Assembly (NCBI GenBank): GCA_018432935.1
Contig: JAHDSF010000020.1
Location: forward strand, 62,001 to 126,000
Length of the DNA: 64,000 nt
Direction of reading: 5' to 3'
Source of the DNA: Rhodospirillales bacterium
GTDB taxonomy: Bacteria > Pseudomonadota > Alphaproteobacteria > Rhodospirillales > Shumkoniaceae
Shown here: positions 7,903-15,913 of the stretch, piece by piece
Numbering within the stretch: the stretch's first letter is position 1
Layout of the letters: the number at the start of each line of letters is the position of its first letter
Notes under the pieces: model-generated
Database searches by the model: none
What the model saw: the letters and a program-made list of their open reading frames with translations, nothing else
What the model was told of the DNA's origin: nothing
Translations under genes and position numbers: made by a program

Positions 7903-9147
7903 ATGTTGCAGGGCAAAGTCCTTGTCGCCCAGGGCGGCGGTCCGACCGCGGTGATCAACGAATCGATGGTCGGCGCGGTCATCGAATCGCGGAAATTCCG
8001 CAGCGTCGAGCGAGTCTACGGCGCCCTCCACGGGGTCCGCGGCATCATCAACGAGGATTTCCTCGACCTTACCCAGGAAACCCGCCACAACCTCGAGCTG
8101 GTTGCCAAGACCCCCTGCTCCGCCCTCGGCTCCACCCGCGACAAGCCCGACCGCCGCTACTGCCAGGAGATCCTCAAGGTCCTCAAAGCCCACGAGATCG
8201 GCACCTTCTTCTACATCGGCGGCAATGATTCCTCTGACACCCTGCGCATCGTTGCCGAGGAGGCCAACCAGGACAACTACCCCCTCATCTGCATCCACAT
8301 CCCGAAGACGATCGACAACGACCTGGTCATCAATGACCACACGCCCGGATATCCTTCGGCGGCGCGTTTCGTCGCCAGTGCCTTCGCCGGGGTCAACCGC
8401 GACAACTGGGCCCTGCCCGGGGTCTACATCGGGGTGGTGATGGGCCGCCACGCCGGGTTCCTGACCGCCTCGTCGTCGCTCGGGCGGCGCTACGACGACG
8501 ACGGTCCGCACCTGATCTACCTGCCGGAACGCACCTTCTCGGTCGACCAGTTCCTGTCCGACGTCAAGATGACCTACGACCGTCTCGGACGCTGCATCGT
8601 CGCCATCTCCGAGGGCGTGCACGACACCAGCGGCACGCCGATCGTCGTCAAGATGGCCGAGAAGGTCGAGCGCGACCAGCACGGCAACATCCAGCTCTCG
8701 GGCACCGGGTCGCTCGCCGACCTGATGAGCAAGATCATTCGCGAACGGCTCGACGTGCGCCGGGTGCGCTCCGACACCTTCGGCTACCTGCAGCGCTCGT
8801 ACCTGGGCGTCGTCTCGGACGTCGACCAGCGCGAGGCCCGCGAGGTCGGCGAGAAGGCGGTGCAGTACGCCCACTGGGACGGGCGCAACGGCTCGGTCAC
8901 CATCCACCGCTGCGGCTTCTACGCCTGCGAGTACAAGCTGAGCCCGCTGGAATCGGTCGCCGGCAAGACTCGTTTCATGCCCGACGAGTTCATCAACGCC
9001 GAGGGCAACAACGTGACCGAGGCGTTCCGCTACTACCTGCGGCCGCTGCTCGGCTCCGGCATGCCCGACGCCTTCCGCCTGCGCGTCAACATGGTGCAGA
9101 AGATCCTCTACAAGGACGCTCCCCCGCTCGACAAGAAGGACGTGTGA
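7903..9147 (+). CDS. pfp: PPi-dependent 6-phosphofructokinase
   Basis: Reversible phosphorylation of fructose 6-phosphate in glycolysis and gluconeogenesis, 414 residues. Phosphofructokinase blocks are present: GGGPTAVIN (from about residue 10), YIGGNDSSDT (GGND at 106-109) and PKTIDND (134-140). The Asp at the second variable position of GG-x-D and the Lys of PKTIDND are the residues that distinguish PPi-users from ATP-users (GGDG, PGTIDND). The first is Asn here where most PPi enzymes have Asp. GAGGGAGGA precedes ATG 7903. The gene stands alone between tRNA-Glu and the DeoR operon. A reversible enzyme could also serve gluconeogenesis, which matters given the degraded GlpX at 18 kb. Confidence 0.9.
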   Translation: MLQGKVLVAQGGGPTAVINESMVGAVIESRKFRSVERVYGALHGVRGIINEDFLDLTQETRHNLELVAKTPCSALGSTRDKPDRRYCQEILKVLKAHEIGTFFYIGGNDSSDTLRIVAEEANQDNYPLICIHIPKTIDNDLVINDHTPGYPSAARFVASAFAGVNRDNWALPGVYIGVVMGRHAGFLTASSSLGRRYDDDGPHLIYLPERTFSVDQFLSDVKMTYDRLGRCIVAISEGVHDTSGTPIVVKMAEKVERDQHGNIQLSGTGSLADLMSKIIRERLDVRRVRSDTFGYLQRSYLGVVSDVDQREAREVGEKAVQYAHWDGRNGSVTIHRCGFYACEYKLSPLESVAGKTRFMPDEFINAEGNNVTEAFRYYLRPLLGSGMPDAFRLRVNMVQKILYKDAPPLDKKDV

Positions 9148-9231
9148 AGCGTCCTTTCCGGTCTGGCTGCTCCGTCGCGGGATTCCTGCCGCTGACACAA
9201 TTGTGCGAAAAAATTGTCATTTGATCATCAT

Positions 9232-9280
9232 TTTACTTTCTAACGAAAAGCGGCTATAGATATCCGTGTTCATACGAACA
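9232..9280 (+). promoter_or_regulatory. Candidate promoter and operator of the DeoR-ABC operon
   Basis: An AT-rich stretch unlike its surroundings. A plausible sigma70-like pair is TTTACT (9232-9237) and TATAGA (9255-9260), 17 bases apart. The predicted start falls in a perfect inverted repeat TGTTC-ATAC-GAACA (9267-9280), a good position for autorepression by the DeoR-type protein encoded 12 bases further on. A second palindrome, CACAATTGTG, lies upstream at 9196-9205. Confidence 0.4.
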
Positions 9281-9291
9281 AGGCGGTGAGC

Positions 9292-10074
9292 ATGGAACTG
9301 ACCGCGCGCCAGGTGAGGATCGCCGATCTCGTCCAAGGTGAGGGCTACGCGAGCGTGGACCGCCTCGCGGACCTGTGCGGGGTCACAACCCAGACCATCC
9401 GGCGCGACCTGCAGCGGCTGTCGGACCTTGGACTGCTGCGGCGGCGCCACGGCGGGGTCGAGCCGCACGGGGTCAATACGGCGACCGGCAACATACCCTA
9501 TCCCCAGCGCCGGGTGCTCAATCTTGCCGAGAAGCGACAGATCGCCCACGCGGTCGCGGGCCGCATTCCCAATGGATCGTCGCTGGCCTTCAGCATCGGC
9601 ACCACGCCCGAGATCGTCGCGCAGGCGCTCTCGACGCACCAGGGCCTGCGAATCTTCACCAACAACGTCAACGTCGCCGCCGCCGCCTGCCGCAATCCGA
9701 CTTTCCGGGTCACCATCGCGGGGGGCCTGCTGCGCAACGAAGACCTCGACGTGCTCGGCCCGTCGGCGGAGACCTTCTTCGCCTCCTACAAGGTCGATTT
9801 CGGCATTTTCGGCGTCGGCGGCGTCGATGCCGACGGCTCGCTGCTGGACTTCACCGAGGACGAGGTGCGGGTCCGCCAGGCGATCCGCCGTAACTGCCGC
9901 CAGGCGCTGCTGGTCCTCGACGTCAGCAAGTTCGAGCGCGCCGCCCACGTCCGCGGCGGCTCGATCCGCGAGATGTCGAGCGTGTTCTGCGACCGTCCCC
10001 CGCCGCCCGCCATTCGCCAGTCGCTGGCGGAAGCCGGAGTCCAACTAGTCGTCGCCGAGGAGAGCCCGGCATGA
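9292..10074 (+). CDS. DeoR/GlpR-family transcriptional regulator
   Basis: 260-residue repressor. The N-terminal helix-turn-helix reads VDRLADLCGVTTQTIRRDLQ, with the DeoR pattern, and LGLLRRRHGGV follows. The C-terminal DeoRC sugar-phosphate sensor domain (about 75-240) contains SIGTTPEIVAQAL, IFTNNVNVA and DFGIFGVGGVD. Such regulators are released by sugar phosphates or glycerol 3-phosphate. ATG 9292 is favoured over GTG 9286 because AAGG lies 8 bases before it. Its stop overlaps the ABC ATPase start (ATGA, 10071-10074), so the regulator is the first gene of the transport operon it probably controls. Confidence 0.9.
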   Translation: MELTARQVRIADLVQGEGYASVDRLADLCGVTTQTIRRDLQRLSDLGLLRRRHGGVEPHGVNTATGNIPYPQRRVLNLAEKRQIAHAVAGRIPNGSSLAFSIGTTPEIVAQALSTHQGLRIFTNNVNVAAAACRNPTFRVTIAGGLLRNEDLDVLGPSAETFFASYKVDFGIFGVGGVDADGSLLDFTEDEVRVRQAIRRNCRQALLVLDVSKFERAAHVRGGSIREMSSVFCDRPPPPAIRQSLAEAGVQLVVAEESPA

Positions 10075-11117
10075 GCCGCATCGAAGTCGTGTCCCTGGTC
10101 AAGGAGTGGAACGGAACCCGTGCCGTCGACAACCTTTCGTTCGTGGTGCCGGAAGGCACCTTCACGGTGTTGCTCGGCCCCTCGGGTTGCGGCAAGTCGA
10201 CGACGTTGCGGATGATCGCCGGCCTGGAGGACGTCACTGCAGGCCGCGTCCTGATCGGCGGCAAGGACGTCACCAGGGCCGATCCTGCCAAGCGGCAGGT
10301 GTCGATGGTGTTCCAGTCGTATGCCCTGTTCCCCCATCTCAGCGTCGCCGAGAACATCCTGTTCGGCCTCAAGGTGCGCAAGATCGCCGCCGCCGAGCGC
10401 GACAAGCGGCTGAAGCGGGTGGCGGGCGTGGTCGGGCTGGAGGACTTCCTCGATCGCAAGCCGGCCCAGCTCTCCGGCGGCCAGCGGCAGCGGGTGGCCC
10501 TCGCCCGCGCCATCGTCGCCGAATACCCGGTGTGCCTGATGGACGAGCCGCTTTCCAACCTCGACGCCAAGCTGCGCGGCGAGATGCGGTCCGAGATCCG
10601 CGATCTGCAGCGCAAGCTCGGGATGACGATGGTCTACGTAACCCACGACCAGACCGAGGCGATGAGCATGGCCGACCAGGTCGTGCTGATGAAGGACGGG
10701 GTGTGCGAGCAGATCGGCACCCCGGACGACCTCTACAACCGGCCCAGCACCGCTTTCGTCGCACGCTTCCTCGGCATGCCGCCGATGAACGTGATCCGGC
10801 TCGCCTGCGGCGCCCAGGGCTGCAGGGTGGCCGGGCTCGAAAGCGACGGGTCGGTCACCGTGGAGGCCGGCGACGGCTGGCTCCTCGGCGTGCGGCCCGA
10901 GGACATCGCCCTCGACCCCTCCTGCGGCATCCCGGGCCAGGCGATCGCCGTCGACTATCTGGGCGCCGATTCCGTGGTCCGCATCGCTCTCGGCGAGCAG
11001 CAGATCATCGCCCGCGTCGCCGGCCACTGCCAGCTTGGCTCGGGTCAGCCGATCCGCGTCTCCTGGACGCCCGCCGTCCAGCACCTGTTCGATGACCAAG
11101 GAAGAAGGGTGGCCTGA
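10071..11117 (+). CDS. ABC transporter ATPase, MalK/UgpC family
   Basis: 348-residue cytosolic ATPase that powers the importer encoded downstream. It has Walker A LGPSGCGKSTT, Q-loop MVFQSYALFPHLSV, signature LSGGQRQRVALARA, Walker B CLMDEPLSNLDAKLR and switch His in VYVTHDQTEAM. A C-terminal OB-fold regulatory domain follows (about 235-348, GWLLGVRPEDIALDP), typical of the MalK/UgpC subfamily. The context (DeoR regulator, binding protein, two permeases, phosphoesterase) resembles ugp operons for sn-glycerol-3-phosphate. The substrate remains inferred. Confidence 0.92.
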   Translation: MSRIEVVSLVKEWNGTRAVDNLSFVVPEGTFTVLLGPSGCGKSTTLRMIAGLEDVTAGRVLIGGKDVTRADPAKRQVSMVFQSYALFPHLSVAENILFGLKVRKIAAAERDKRLKRVAGVVGLEDFLDRKPAQLSGGQRQRVALARAIVAEYPVCLMDEPLSNLDAKLRGEMRSEIRDLQRKLGMTMVYVTHDQTEAMSMADQVVLMKDGVCEQIGTPDDLYNRPSTAFVARFLGMPPMNVIRLACGAQGCRVAGLESDGSVTVEAGDGWLLGVRPEDIALDPSCGIPGQAIAVDYLGADSVVRIALGEQQIIARVAGHCQLGSGQPIRVSWTPAVQHLFDDQGRRVA

Positions 11118-11168
11118 CGCCCCCCTTTCGTGTCCCTCAACGAGTTGACAATGGGAGGACGGACATTC

Positions 11169-12461
11169 ATGAGAACGACCCTCAAGAAGGCGGCCATCGG
11201 TCTGGCCGCCGCCTCCGCGGTTCTCGGCCTCGCCGCAGCCGCCCAGGCGAAGACCCAGCTCACGATGTACTATCCGGTCGCCGTCGGCGGCCCGCTGACC
11301 AAGATCGTCGATGACCTGATCGCCGGGTTCGAGAAGCAGAACCCCGACGTATCGGTGAAGGCCATCTACGCCGGCAACTATGACGACGCCCGCGTCAAGG
11401 CGCTGGCCGCCCTCAACAGCGGCGAGCCGGGCCAGCTTGCGGTGCTGTATGCGCTCGACTCCTACGAACTCATCGAGCAGGGCGCGATCATCCCGTTCGA
11501 CGAGTTCGCCACGACGCCTGAGGATAAGACCTGGCTGAAGAGCTTCTATCCGGCGCTGATGGAGAACGGCACCATCCAGGGCAAGACCTGGGGCATCCCG
11601 TTCCAGCGCTCCACCATCGTCATGTACTACAACAAGGACGCCTTCAAGGAGGTCGGCCTCGATCCCGAAAAGCCACCGCAGAATTGGGACGAACTGACCA
11701 AGATGAGCCAGAAGCTGGTCAAGAAGGAGGCGGACGGCACGGTGTCGCGGTGGGGCGTTATGGTCCCTTCGACCGGCTATCCGTACTGGATGTTCCAGGC
11801 CTTCGCCATGCAGAACGGCCAGCTTCTGATGAACAACGCCGGCAACGAGGTCTATTTCGACACCCCGGCCAGCGTTGAAGCCCTCACCTACTGGCGCGAT
11901 CTCGGCACCAAGTACGGTGTCATGCCCACCGGCACCATCGAATGGGCGACCCTGCGCCAGGCCTTCACCGAAGGCAAGACGGCAATCATGTGGCACACTA
12001 CCGGTAACCTGACCGCCGTGAAGGACACCGCCAAGTTCAACTTCGGCGTCGCCATGCTGCCGGCGATGAAGCAGCGAGGCTCGCCGACCGGCGGCGGCAA
12101 CTTCTACATCTTCAAGAAGACCAGCAAGGAAGAGCAGCAGGCTGCGCTCAAGCTGATCAAGTACCTGACCCAGCCCGAGCGGACCGCCGAGTGGAGCATC
12201 AAGACCGGCTACGTCGGCACCCGTCCCGACGCCTACGAAACCCCGGCGCTCAAGAAGTACGCGCAGGAGTTTCCGCCGGCGGTGGTCGCCCGCGACCAGC
12301 TCAAGTTCGCCTCGGCCGAGTTCTCGACCTATCAGACCGGCCGTGTCCGCAAGCTGCTCAGCGACGCCATCCAGGCCGTGCTGACCGGCGCCAAGCAGCC
12401 CAAGGAAGCGATGAGCGAGGCCCAGAAGCAGGCCGACGCGCTGCTGCGCCGCTACAAGTAA
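11169..12461 (+). CDS. ABC transporter periplasmic solute-binding protein, UgpB-like
   Basis: 430-residue exported binding protein of the family 1 carbohydrate-binding type. The signal peptide is about residues 1-26 (ASAVLGLAAAAQA cleavage region), with mature start KTQLTMYYPVAVGGPL. The interior shows the usual WGIPFQRSTIVMYYNKDAF block, close to UgpB/MalE relatives. GGGAGG lies 10 bases before ATG 11169. It is the third gene of the operon and is followed by a strong GC hairpin, which may protect or raise its part of the message. The likely ligand is glycerol 3-phosphate or a glycerophosphodiester, from context. Confidence 0.9.
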   Translation: MRTTLKKAAIGLAAASAVLGLAAAAQAKTQLTMYYPVAVGGPLTKIVDDLIAGFEKQNPDVSVKAIYAGNYDDARVKALAALNSGEPGQLAVLYALDSYELIEQGAIIPFDEFATTPEDKTWLKSFYPALMENGTIQGKTWGIPFQRSTIVMYYNKDAFKEVGLDPEKPPQNWDELTKMSQKLVKKEADGTVSRWGVMVPSTGYPYWMFQAFAMQNGQLLMNNAGNEVYFDTPASVEALTYWRDLGTKYGVMPTGTIEWATLRQAFTEGKTAIMWHTTGNLTAVKDTAKFNFGVAMLPAMKQRGSPTGGGNFYIFKKTSKEEQQAALKLIKYLTQPERTAEWSIKTGYVGTRPDAYETPALKKYAQEFPPAVVARDQLKFASAEFSTYQTGRVRKLLSDAIQAVLTGAKQPKEAMSEAQKQADALLRRYK

Positions 12462-12477
12462 GCCGTTTGATGAACTG

Positions 12478-12503
12478 CCCGGGGGGCGGCCATGCCCCCC
12501 GGG
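12478..12503 (+). other. Intercistronic hairpin between binding protein and permeases
   Basis: Perfect 10-base GC-only stem CCCGGGGGGC / GCCCCCCGGG with a 6-base loop and no T-run, 16 bases after the binding-protein stop. The position fits an mRNA-stabilising or attenuating element that makes more binding protein than membrane subunits, as known for the malE-malF junction. No terminator tail is present. Confidence 0.6.
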
Positions 12504-12532
12504 AGCCTTGCCGAAGCCTGTCGAGGACGTGA

Positions 12533-13423
12533 ATGAGAATCGGGGGCCCCGTCGCCATCAGGAACCAGGTCTACGGCTGGCTGTTGCTGACGCCCGCTGC
12601 ATTCCTGCTGGTCGCCTTCACCCATTATCCGGCCGTCGCCACCCTGGCCCAGAGCTTCTTCACCCAGGGCACGGCGCTGCACCCCAGCAAGTTCATCGAG
12701 TTCGAGAACTACCGCTTCATGTTCGACGACCCGGTGTTCTGGAAGGTGTTCCGGAACAACGCCATCTACTCGTCGATCACGGTGCCGACCAGCATCGCCT
12801 TCGCAATCCTGATGGCGATCTGGGTCAACGAGAAGCTGCCGCTGCGCGGTCTGGTCCGGATGGCCTACTTCACCCCGACCATCCTGCCGATGATTGCGGT
12901 CGCCAATATCTGGCTGTTCTTCTACACCCCCGAGATCGGCCTCCTCGACCAGATCCTGGGGCGCTTCGGGTTTCAGTCACCGAACTGGCTCGGCAACACC
13001 GACACCGTACTCGGCTGCGTGATCGTGCTGGCGATCTGGAAGGACGCCGGGTTCTTCATGATCTTCTACCTGGCCGCCCTGCAGTCGCTGCCGGTGGAAC
13101 TCGAGGAGGCGGCCCGGTTGGAGGGCGCCAGCCGCTGGTACTACTTCCGCCGCGTCACCTTCCCGCTGCTGATGCCTACCACGCTGTTCGTCATGATCAA
13201 TTCGCTGATCAACTCGTTCAAGCTGATCGACCACCTCTTCATCCTGACCAAGGGCGGTCCCGACAACGCCTCGTCGCTCCTGCTCTACTACATCTACGAG
13301 GTCGCCTTCAGCTTCCTCGATCAGGCCTACGCTTCGACGCTGACGGTGGTGCTGCTGGCGCTGCTCGCGCTGCTGGCGGTGGGCCAGTTCACCATCCTCG
13401 ACAAAAGGATCCATTACCGATGA
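12533..13423 (+). CDS. ABC transporter permease, UgpA/MalF-like
   Basis: 296-residue inner-membrane subunit with six predicted spans, starting YGWLLLTPAAFLLVAF. The EAA loop that contacts the ATPase reads ELEEAARLEGASRWYYFRRV around residue 190, followed by TFPLLMPTT. The stop overlaps the start of the second permease (ATGA, 13420-13423). It pairs with that protein to form the channel. Confidence 0.92.
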   Translation: MRIGGPVAIRNQVYGWLLLTPAAFLLVAFTHYPAVATLAQSFFTQGTALHPSKFIEFENYRFMFDDPVFWKVFRNNAIYSSITVPTSIAFAILMAIWVNEKLPLRGLVRMAYFTPTILPMIAVANIWLFFYTPEIGLLDQILGRFGFQSPNWLGNTDTVLGCVIVLAIWKDAGFFMIFYLAALQSLPVELEEAARLEGASRWYYFRRVTFPLLMPTTLFVMINSLINSFKLIDHLFILTKGGPDNASSLLLYYIYEVAFSFLDQAYASTLTVVLLALLALLAVGQFTILDKRIHYR

Positions 13424-14244
13424 GCGCGCGTCTTCATGCCGGTCCCGGCCGCGCTCTCGAGATCGCCGCCGCCTGGCTGCTCGGGTTCCTCTGGCTGTTC
13501 CCGCTGCTCTATGCGGTGTGGGCTGCCTTCCACCCGTCGCAGGCCGCAATCAGGTTCGACGTCTTCTCGCCGCTGACCCTCGACAACTTCGCGCGCGCCT
13601 GGTCGCTGGCCCCATTCGACCGCTACTTCTTCAACACCTTTGTCCTGGTGACTCTGATCCTGGTGGTGCAGCTCGTGCTGTGCACCCTCGCCGCCTACGC
13701 GTTCGCCCGCTACGAGTTCTTCGGCAAGAACGTGGCGTTCGCGCTGGTATTGCTGCAGCTCATGATCATGCCCGAGATCCTGATCGTCGAGAACTACCGG
13801 ACGATGAGCGCGCTGGGCCTGGTCGACAGCATACTGGCCATCGGCCTGCCGTACATGGCGAGCGCGTTCGGAATCTTCCTGCTGCGGCAGACCTTCAAGA
13901 CCATTCCCAAGGAGCTCGAGGAGGCGGCGCGGATCGAGGGCTGCACCGACCTGATGATCCTGTGGAAGGTGTTCGTCCCACTGGCGCGGCCGACCTACCT
14001 CGCCTACGGCCTGGTATCGATCAGCTACCACTGGAACAACTTCCTGTGGCCGCTGATCATCACCAATTCGGTGACCACCCGGCCGCTGACCGTCGGGCTG
14101 GCGATCTTCGGCGCCCCGGAATCGGGCGTCGACTGGTCGGTGATCTCGGCGGGAACGCTGATGGCGGTGGCGCCGCTGTTGGTCGCCTTCCTCCTGTTCC
14201 AGCGCCAGTTCGTGCAATCCTTCATGAGGGCGGGCATCCGATGA
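13420..14244 (+). CDS. ABC transporter permease, UgpE/MalG-like
   Basis: 274-residue inner-membrane subunit with six predicted spans and the EAA loop KELEEAARIEGCTDLMILWK near residue 165. It starts at ATG 13420 in the stop of the first permease and ends in ATGA with the phosphoesterase start (14241-14244), so the last three genes are translationally coupled. Confidence 0.92.
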   Translation: MSARLHAGPGRALEIAAAWLLGFLWLFPLLYAVWAAFHPSQAAIRFDVFSPLTLDNFARAWSLAPFDRYFFNTFVLVTLILVVQLVLCTLAAYAFARYEFFGKNVAFALVLLQLMIMPEILIVENYRTMSALGLVDSILAIGLPYMASAFGIFLLRQTFKTIPKELEEAARIEGCTDLMILWKVFVPLARPTYLAYGLVSISYHWNNFLWPLIITNSVTTRPLTVGLAIFGAPESGVDWSVISAGTLMAVAPLLVAFLLFQRQFVQSFMRAGIR

Positions 14245-15092
14245 TCGACATCGTGACGTGGAACGTGCAGGCGGGCAAAGGCGTCGACGGTCGCATCGAT
14301 CTGACCCGCATCGCCCGCGTCGCCCGGACCTGGGGCGAGCCCGACGTGCTGTGCCTGCAGGAGATCGCCTGCCACGTCCCCGGCCTTGGCGAGTGCGACC
14401 AGGTGCAGGAGTTGTGCGCGCTGTTCCCCGGCTATCAGCCGGCGTTCGGCGCCGCCGTCGACCGCGCCGGACCGACTCCCGACGCCCCGCGCTGCCGCTT
14501 CGGCAACCTGATTCTGTCCCGCCTGTCGGTCCACGAAATCTTCCATCACCCCCTGCCGCAGCCGGCCGACCCCGCCGTCAGGCACATGCCGCGTCAGGTC
14601 AGCGAGGCGGTGGTGGCGGCGCCTTCCGGGCCGCTGCGCGTGATGACCACGCATTTCGAGTTCCATACCGAGATCCAGCGTCTGGCCCAGGCGTGGCGGG
14701 TGCGCGACCTCCAGCTCGAGGTGCTCGCGAACGTCCGCCAACCGGCCAAGTCGGACCGCTCCGGGCTGTACGGCGCGCCGATCCGGCCGCAGAGCTGCGT
14801 CATCTGCGGCGACTTCAACGCCGTGCCCGACGACCCCGTCTATGCGCTTCTGGCCGACGAGGACGAGGACGACGAGCTGCTCTTCGTCGACGCCTGGCGG
14901 GCGGGCCGTGGCGATGCGCCGCACGACCCCACCTGTGGCATCTTCGACACCGACCAGTGGCCGCAGGGCGCCCACTGCCGCGACTTCTTCTTCGTCAGCC
15001 CCGACCTCGCGCCCGGCGTGCAGGCGATCGACGTCAATATCGAGACCGACGCCTCCGACCATCAGCCTCTGCGGTTGCGGCTCGCCCTTTAG
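14241..15092 (+). CDS. EEP-family (endonuclease/exonuclease/phosphatase) metal phosphoesterase
   Basis: 283-residue predicted cytosolic phosphodiesterase with no signal peptide. Family residues are VTWNVQAGKGVDG (Asn near residue 8), CLQEIA (metal Glu), VICGDFNAVPDD (Asp/Asn pair) and the terminal catalytic DASDHQPLRLRL. Members cleave nucleic acids, inositol phosphates or phosphodiester lipids. As the last, coupled gene of a UgpBAEC-like operon it occupies the place held by the glycerophosphodiesterase UgpQ in E. coli, so hydrolysis of an imported phosphodiester is a reasonable inference. UgpQ itself belongs to a different family. Confidence 0.85.
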   Translation: MIDIVTWNVQAGKGVDGRIDLTRIARVARTWGEPDVLCLQEIACHVPGLGECDQVQELCALFPGYQPAFGAAVDRAGPTPDAPRCRFGNLILSRLSVHEIFHHPLPQPADPAVRHMPRQVSEAVVAAPSGPLRVMTTHFEFHTEIQRLAQAWRVRDLQLEVLANVRQPAKSDRSGLYGAPIRPQSCVICGDFNAVPDDPVYALLADEDEDDELLFVDAWRAGRGDAPHDPTCGIFDTDQWPQGAHCRDFFFVSPDLAPGVQAIDVNIETDASDHQPLRLRLAL

Positions 15093-15201
15093 CGCGAGCA
15101 GCTTGCTGGCTTCTACCTCGTCGGACGGAGCTCGATCCTCCGCCTGCGCAGGCCACCGTCATGGTTGTAGTGGCCATGGACTCCGCTCTCTTATTGAGTT
15201 A

Positions 15202-15218
15202 GCATTGACAGACAATGC
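15202..15218 (+). promoter_or_regulatory. Inverted repeat over -35-like TTGACA
   Basis: Perfect inverted repeat GCATTG-ACAGA-CAATGC. It contains TTGACA at 15205-15210 in the 159-base gap before the barrel pseudogene, so it may be an operator covering a promoter. No convincing -10 partner was found. Confidence 0.3.
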
Positions 15219-15251
15219 AACTTCGCCGTTTGTCGGCGGTGGGGAGGGGGT

Positions 15252-15859
15252 ATGAGAACAGAACTCTGCGCAGCTGCGGTTGTGGCATGCGTCCTTGCGG
15301 CGGGCCAGGCGATGGCCGAGGGACGGTGGTATGCCTCCCTCAGCGGCGGCCTTCTGGTGCCGCAAGACCAGTCGGGAACGGTACAAGGACGCGCGGTCGA
15401 GCTCGAGTACGAGAGCGGCGGCGCCATCTTCGGCGCGATCGGCTTGCATTCCCCAACCGGGTGAGGGTCGAGGCCGAGATCGGTTACGGCTCGGTAGGCT
15501 ACGACTCGTTGACCGTCAGCGGTGTCAAATTCGACGTCAGCGGCGACGCCGACCTCTACACCGGCACCGTCAATGCGTTCTATGACTTCGACACCGGGAC
15601 GGCGATAACGCCTTATATCGGCGCCGGGGCCGGCGTCGCCAGCATGGAATCGTCAAACATCGGAGTGGCCGGCATCACCTTCCAAGGCGACGACTCGACG
15701 GACGCCATGGTGCTGGGGGAGGTCGGCCTGAAGTACGCCGTCACCGAGAACGTCTCGGTCGGAATCGCCTACCGCTACAACCACGTGTTCGACGGCGAGA
15801 ACGACATTGACGACAACGCGGCCCACCTGTTCAAGCTGTCCCTGACGTACGGATTCTGA
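15252..15859 (+). pseudogene. Frameshifted outer-membrane beta-barrel gene, paralogue of 6147-6758
   Basis: The first 67 codons encode a signal peptide (ending GQAMA) and EGRWYASLSGGLLV, matching the intact paralogue's EGRWYGSVSGGYLV. That frame stops at 15464. The rest of the barrel (VEAEIGYGS, YRYNHVFDGENDID, terminal LTYGF) continues in another frame to 15859. Adding one C to the CCCC run at 15451-15454 would restore a single frame reading LHSPNRVRVEAE at the junction, aligned with KHSSGFRAEVE in the paralogue. So this is a one-base loss in the genome or a homopolymer sequencing error. GGAGGGGG precedes the ATG. Confidence 0.8.
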
Positions 15860-15868
15860 TGCGATCGA

Positions 15869-15910
15869 GGTCCCCGGCGATGCGCCGGGGACCGCCCTTT
15901 CCGGCGGTCC
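15869..15910. terminator. Overlapping alternative hairpins between convergent genes
   Basis: Two mutually exclusive perfect stems: GGTCCCCGGC / GCCGGGGACC (15869-15893) and GGACCGCC / GGCGGTCC (15889-15910). They lie in the 54-base gap between the barrel pseudogene and the end of recJ. Neither has a long T-run, so a bidirectional terminator is likely but not certain. Confidence 0.45.
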
Positions 15911-15913
15911 GGC

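Noticed and set aside
10071..11117. Operon encoding maltose uptake
   Set aside because: The DeoR regulator and terminal phosphoesterase fit a phosphorylated or phosphodiester substrate better; the ATPase family alone does not decide.
15440..15464. Programmed -1 frameshift in the barrel gene
   Set aside because: The sequence around CATTCCCCAACC has no X-XXY-YYZ slippery heptamer or obvious downstream pseudoknot; an indel in the C run explains it better.
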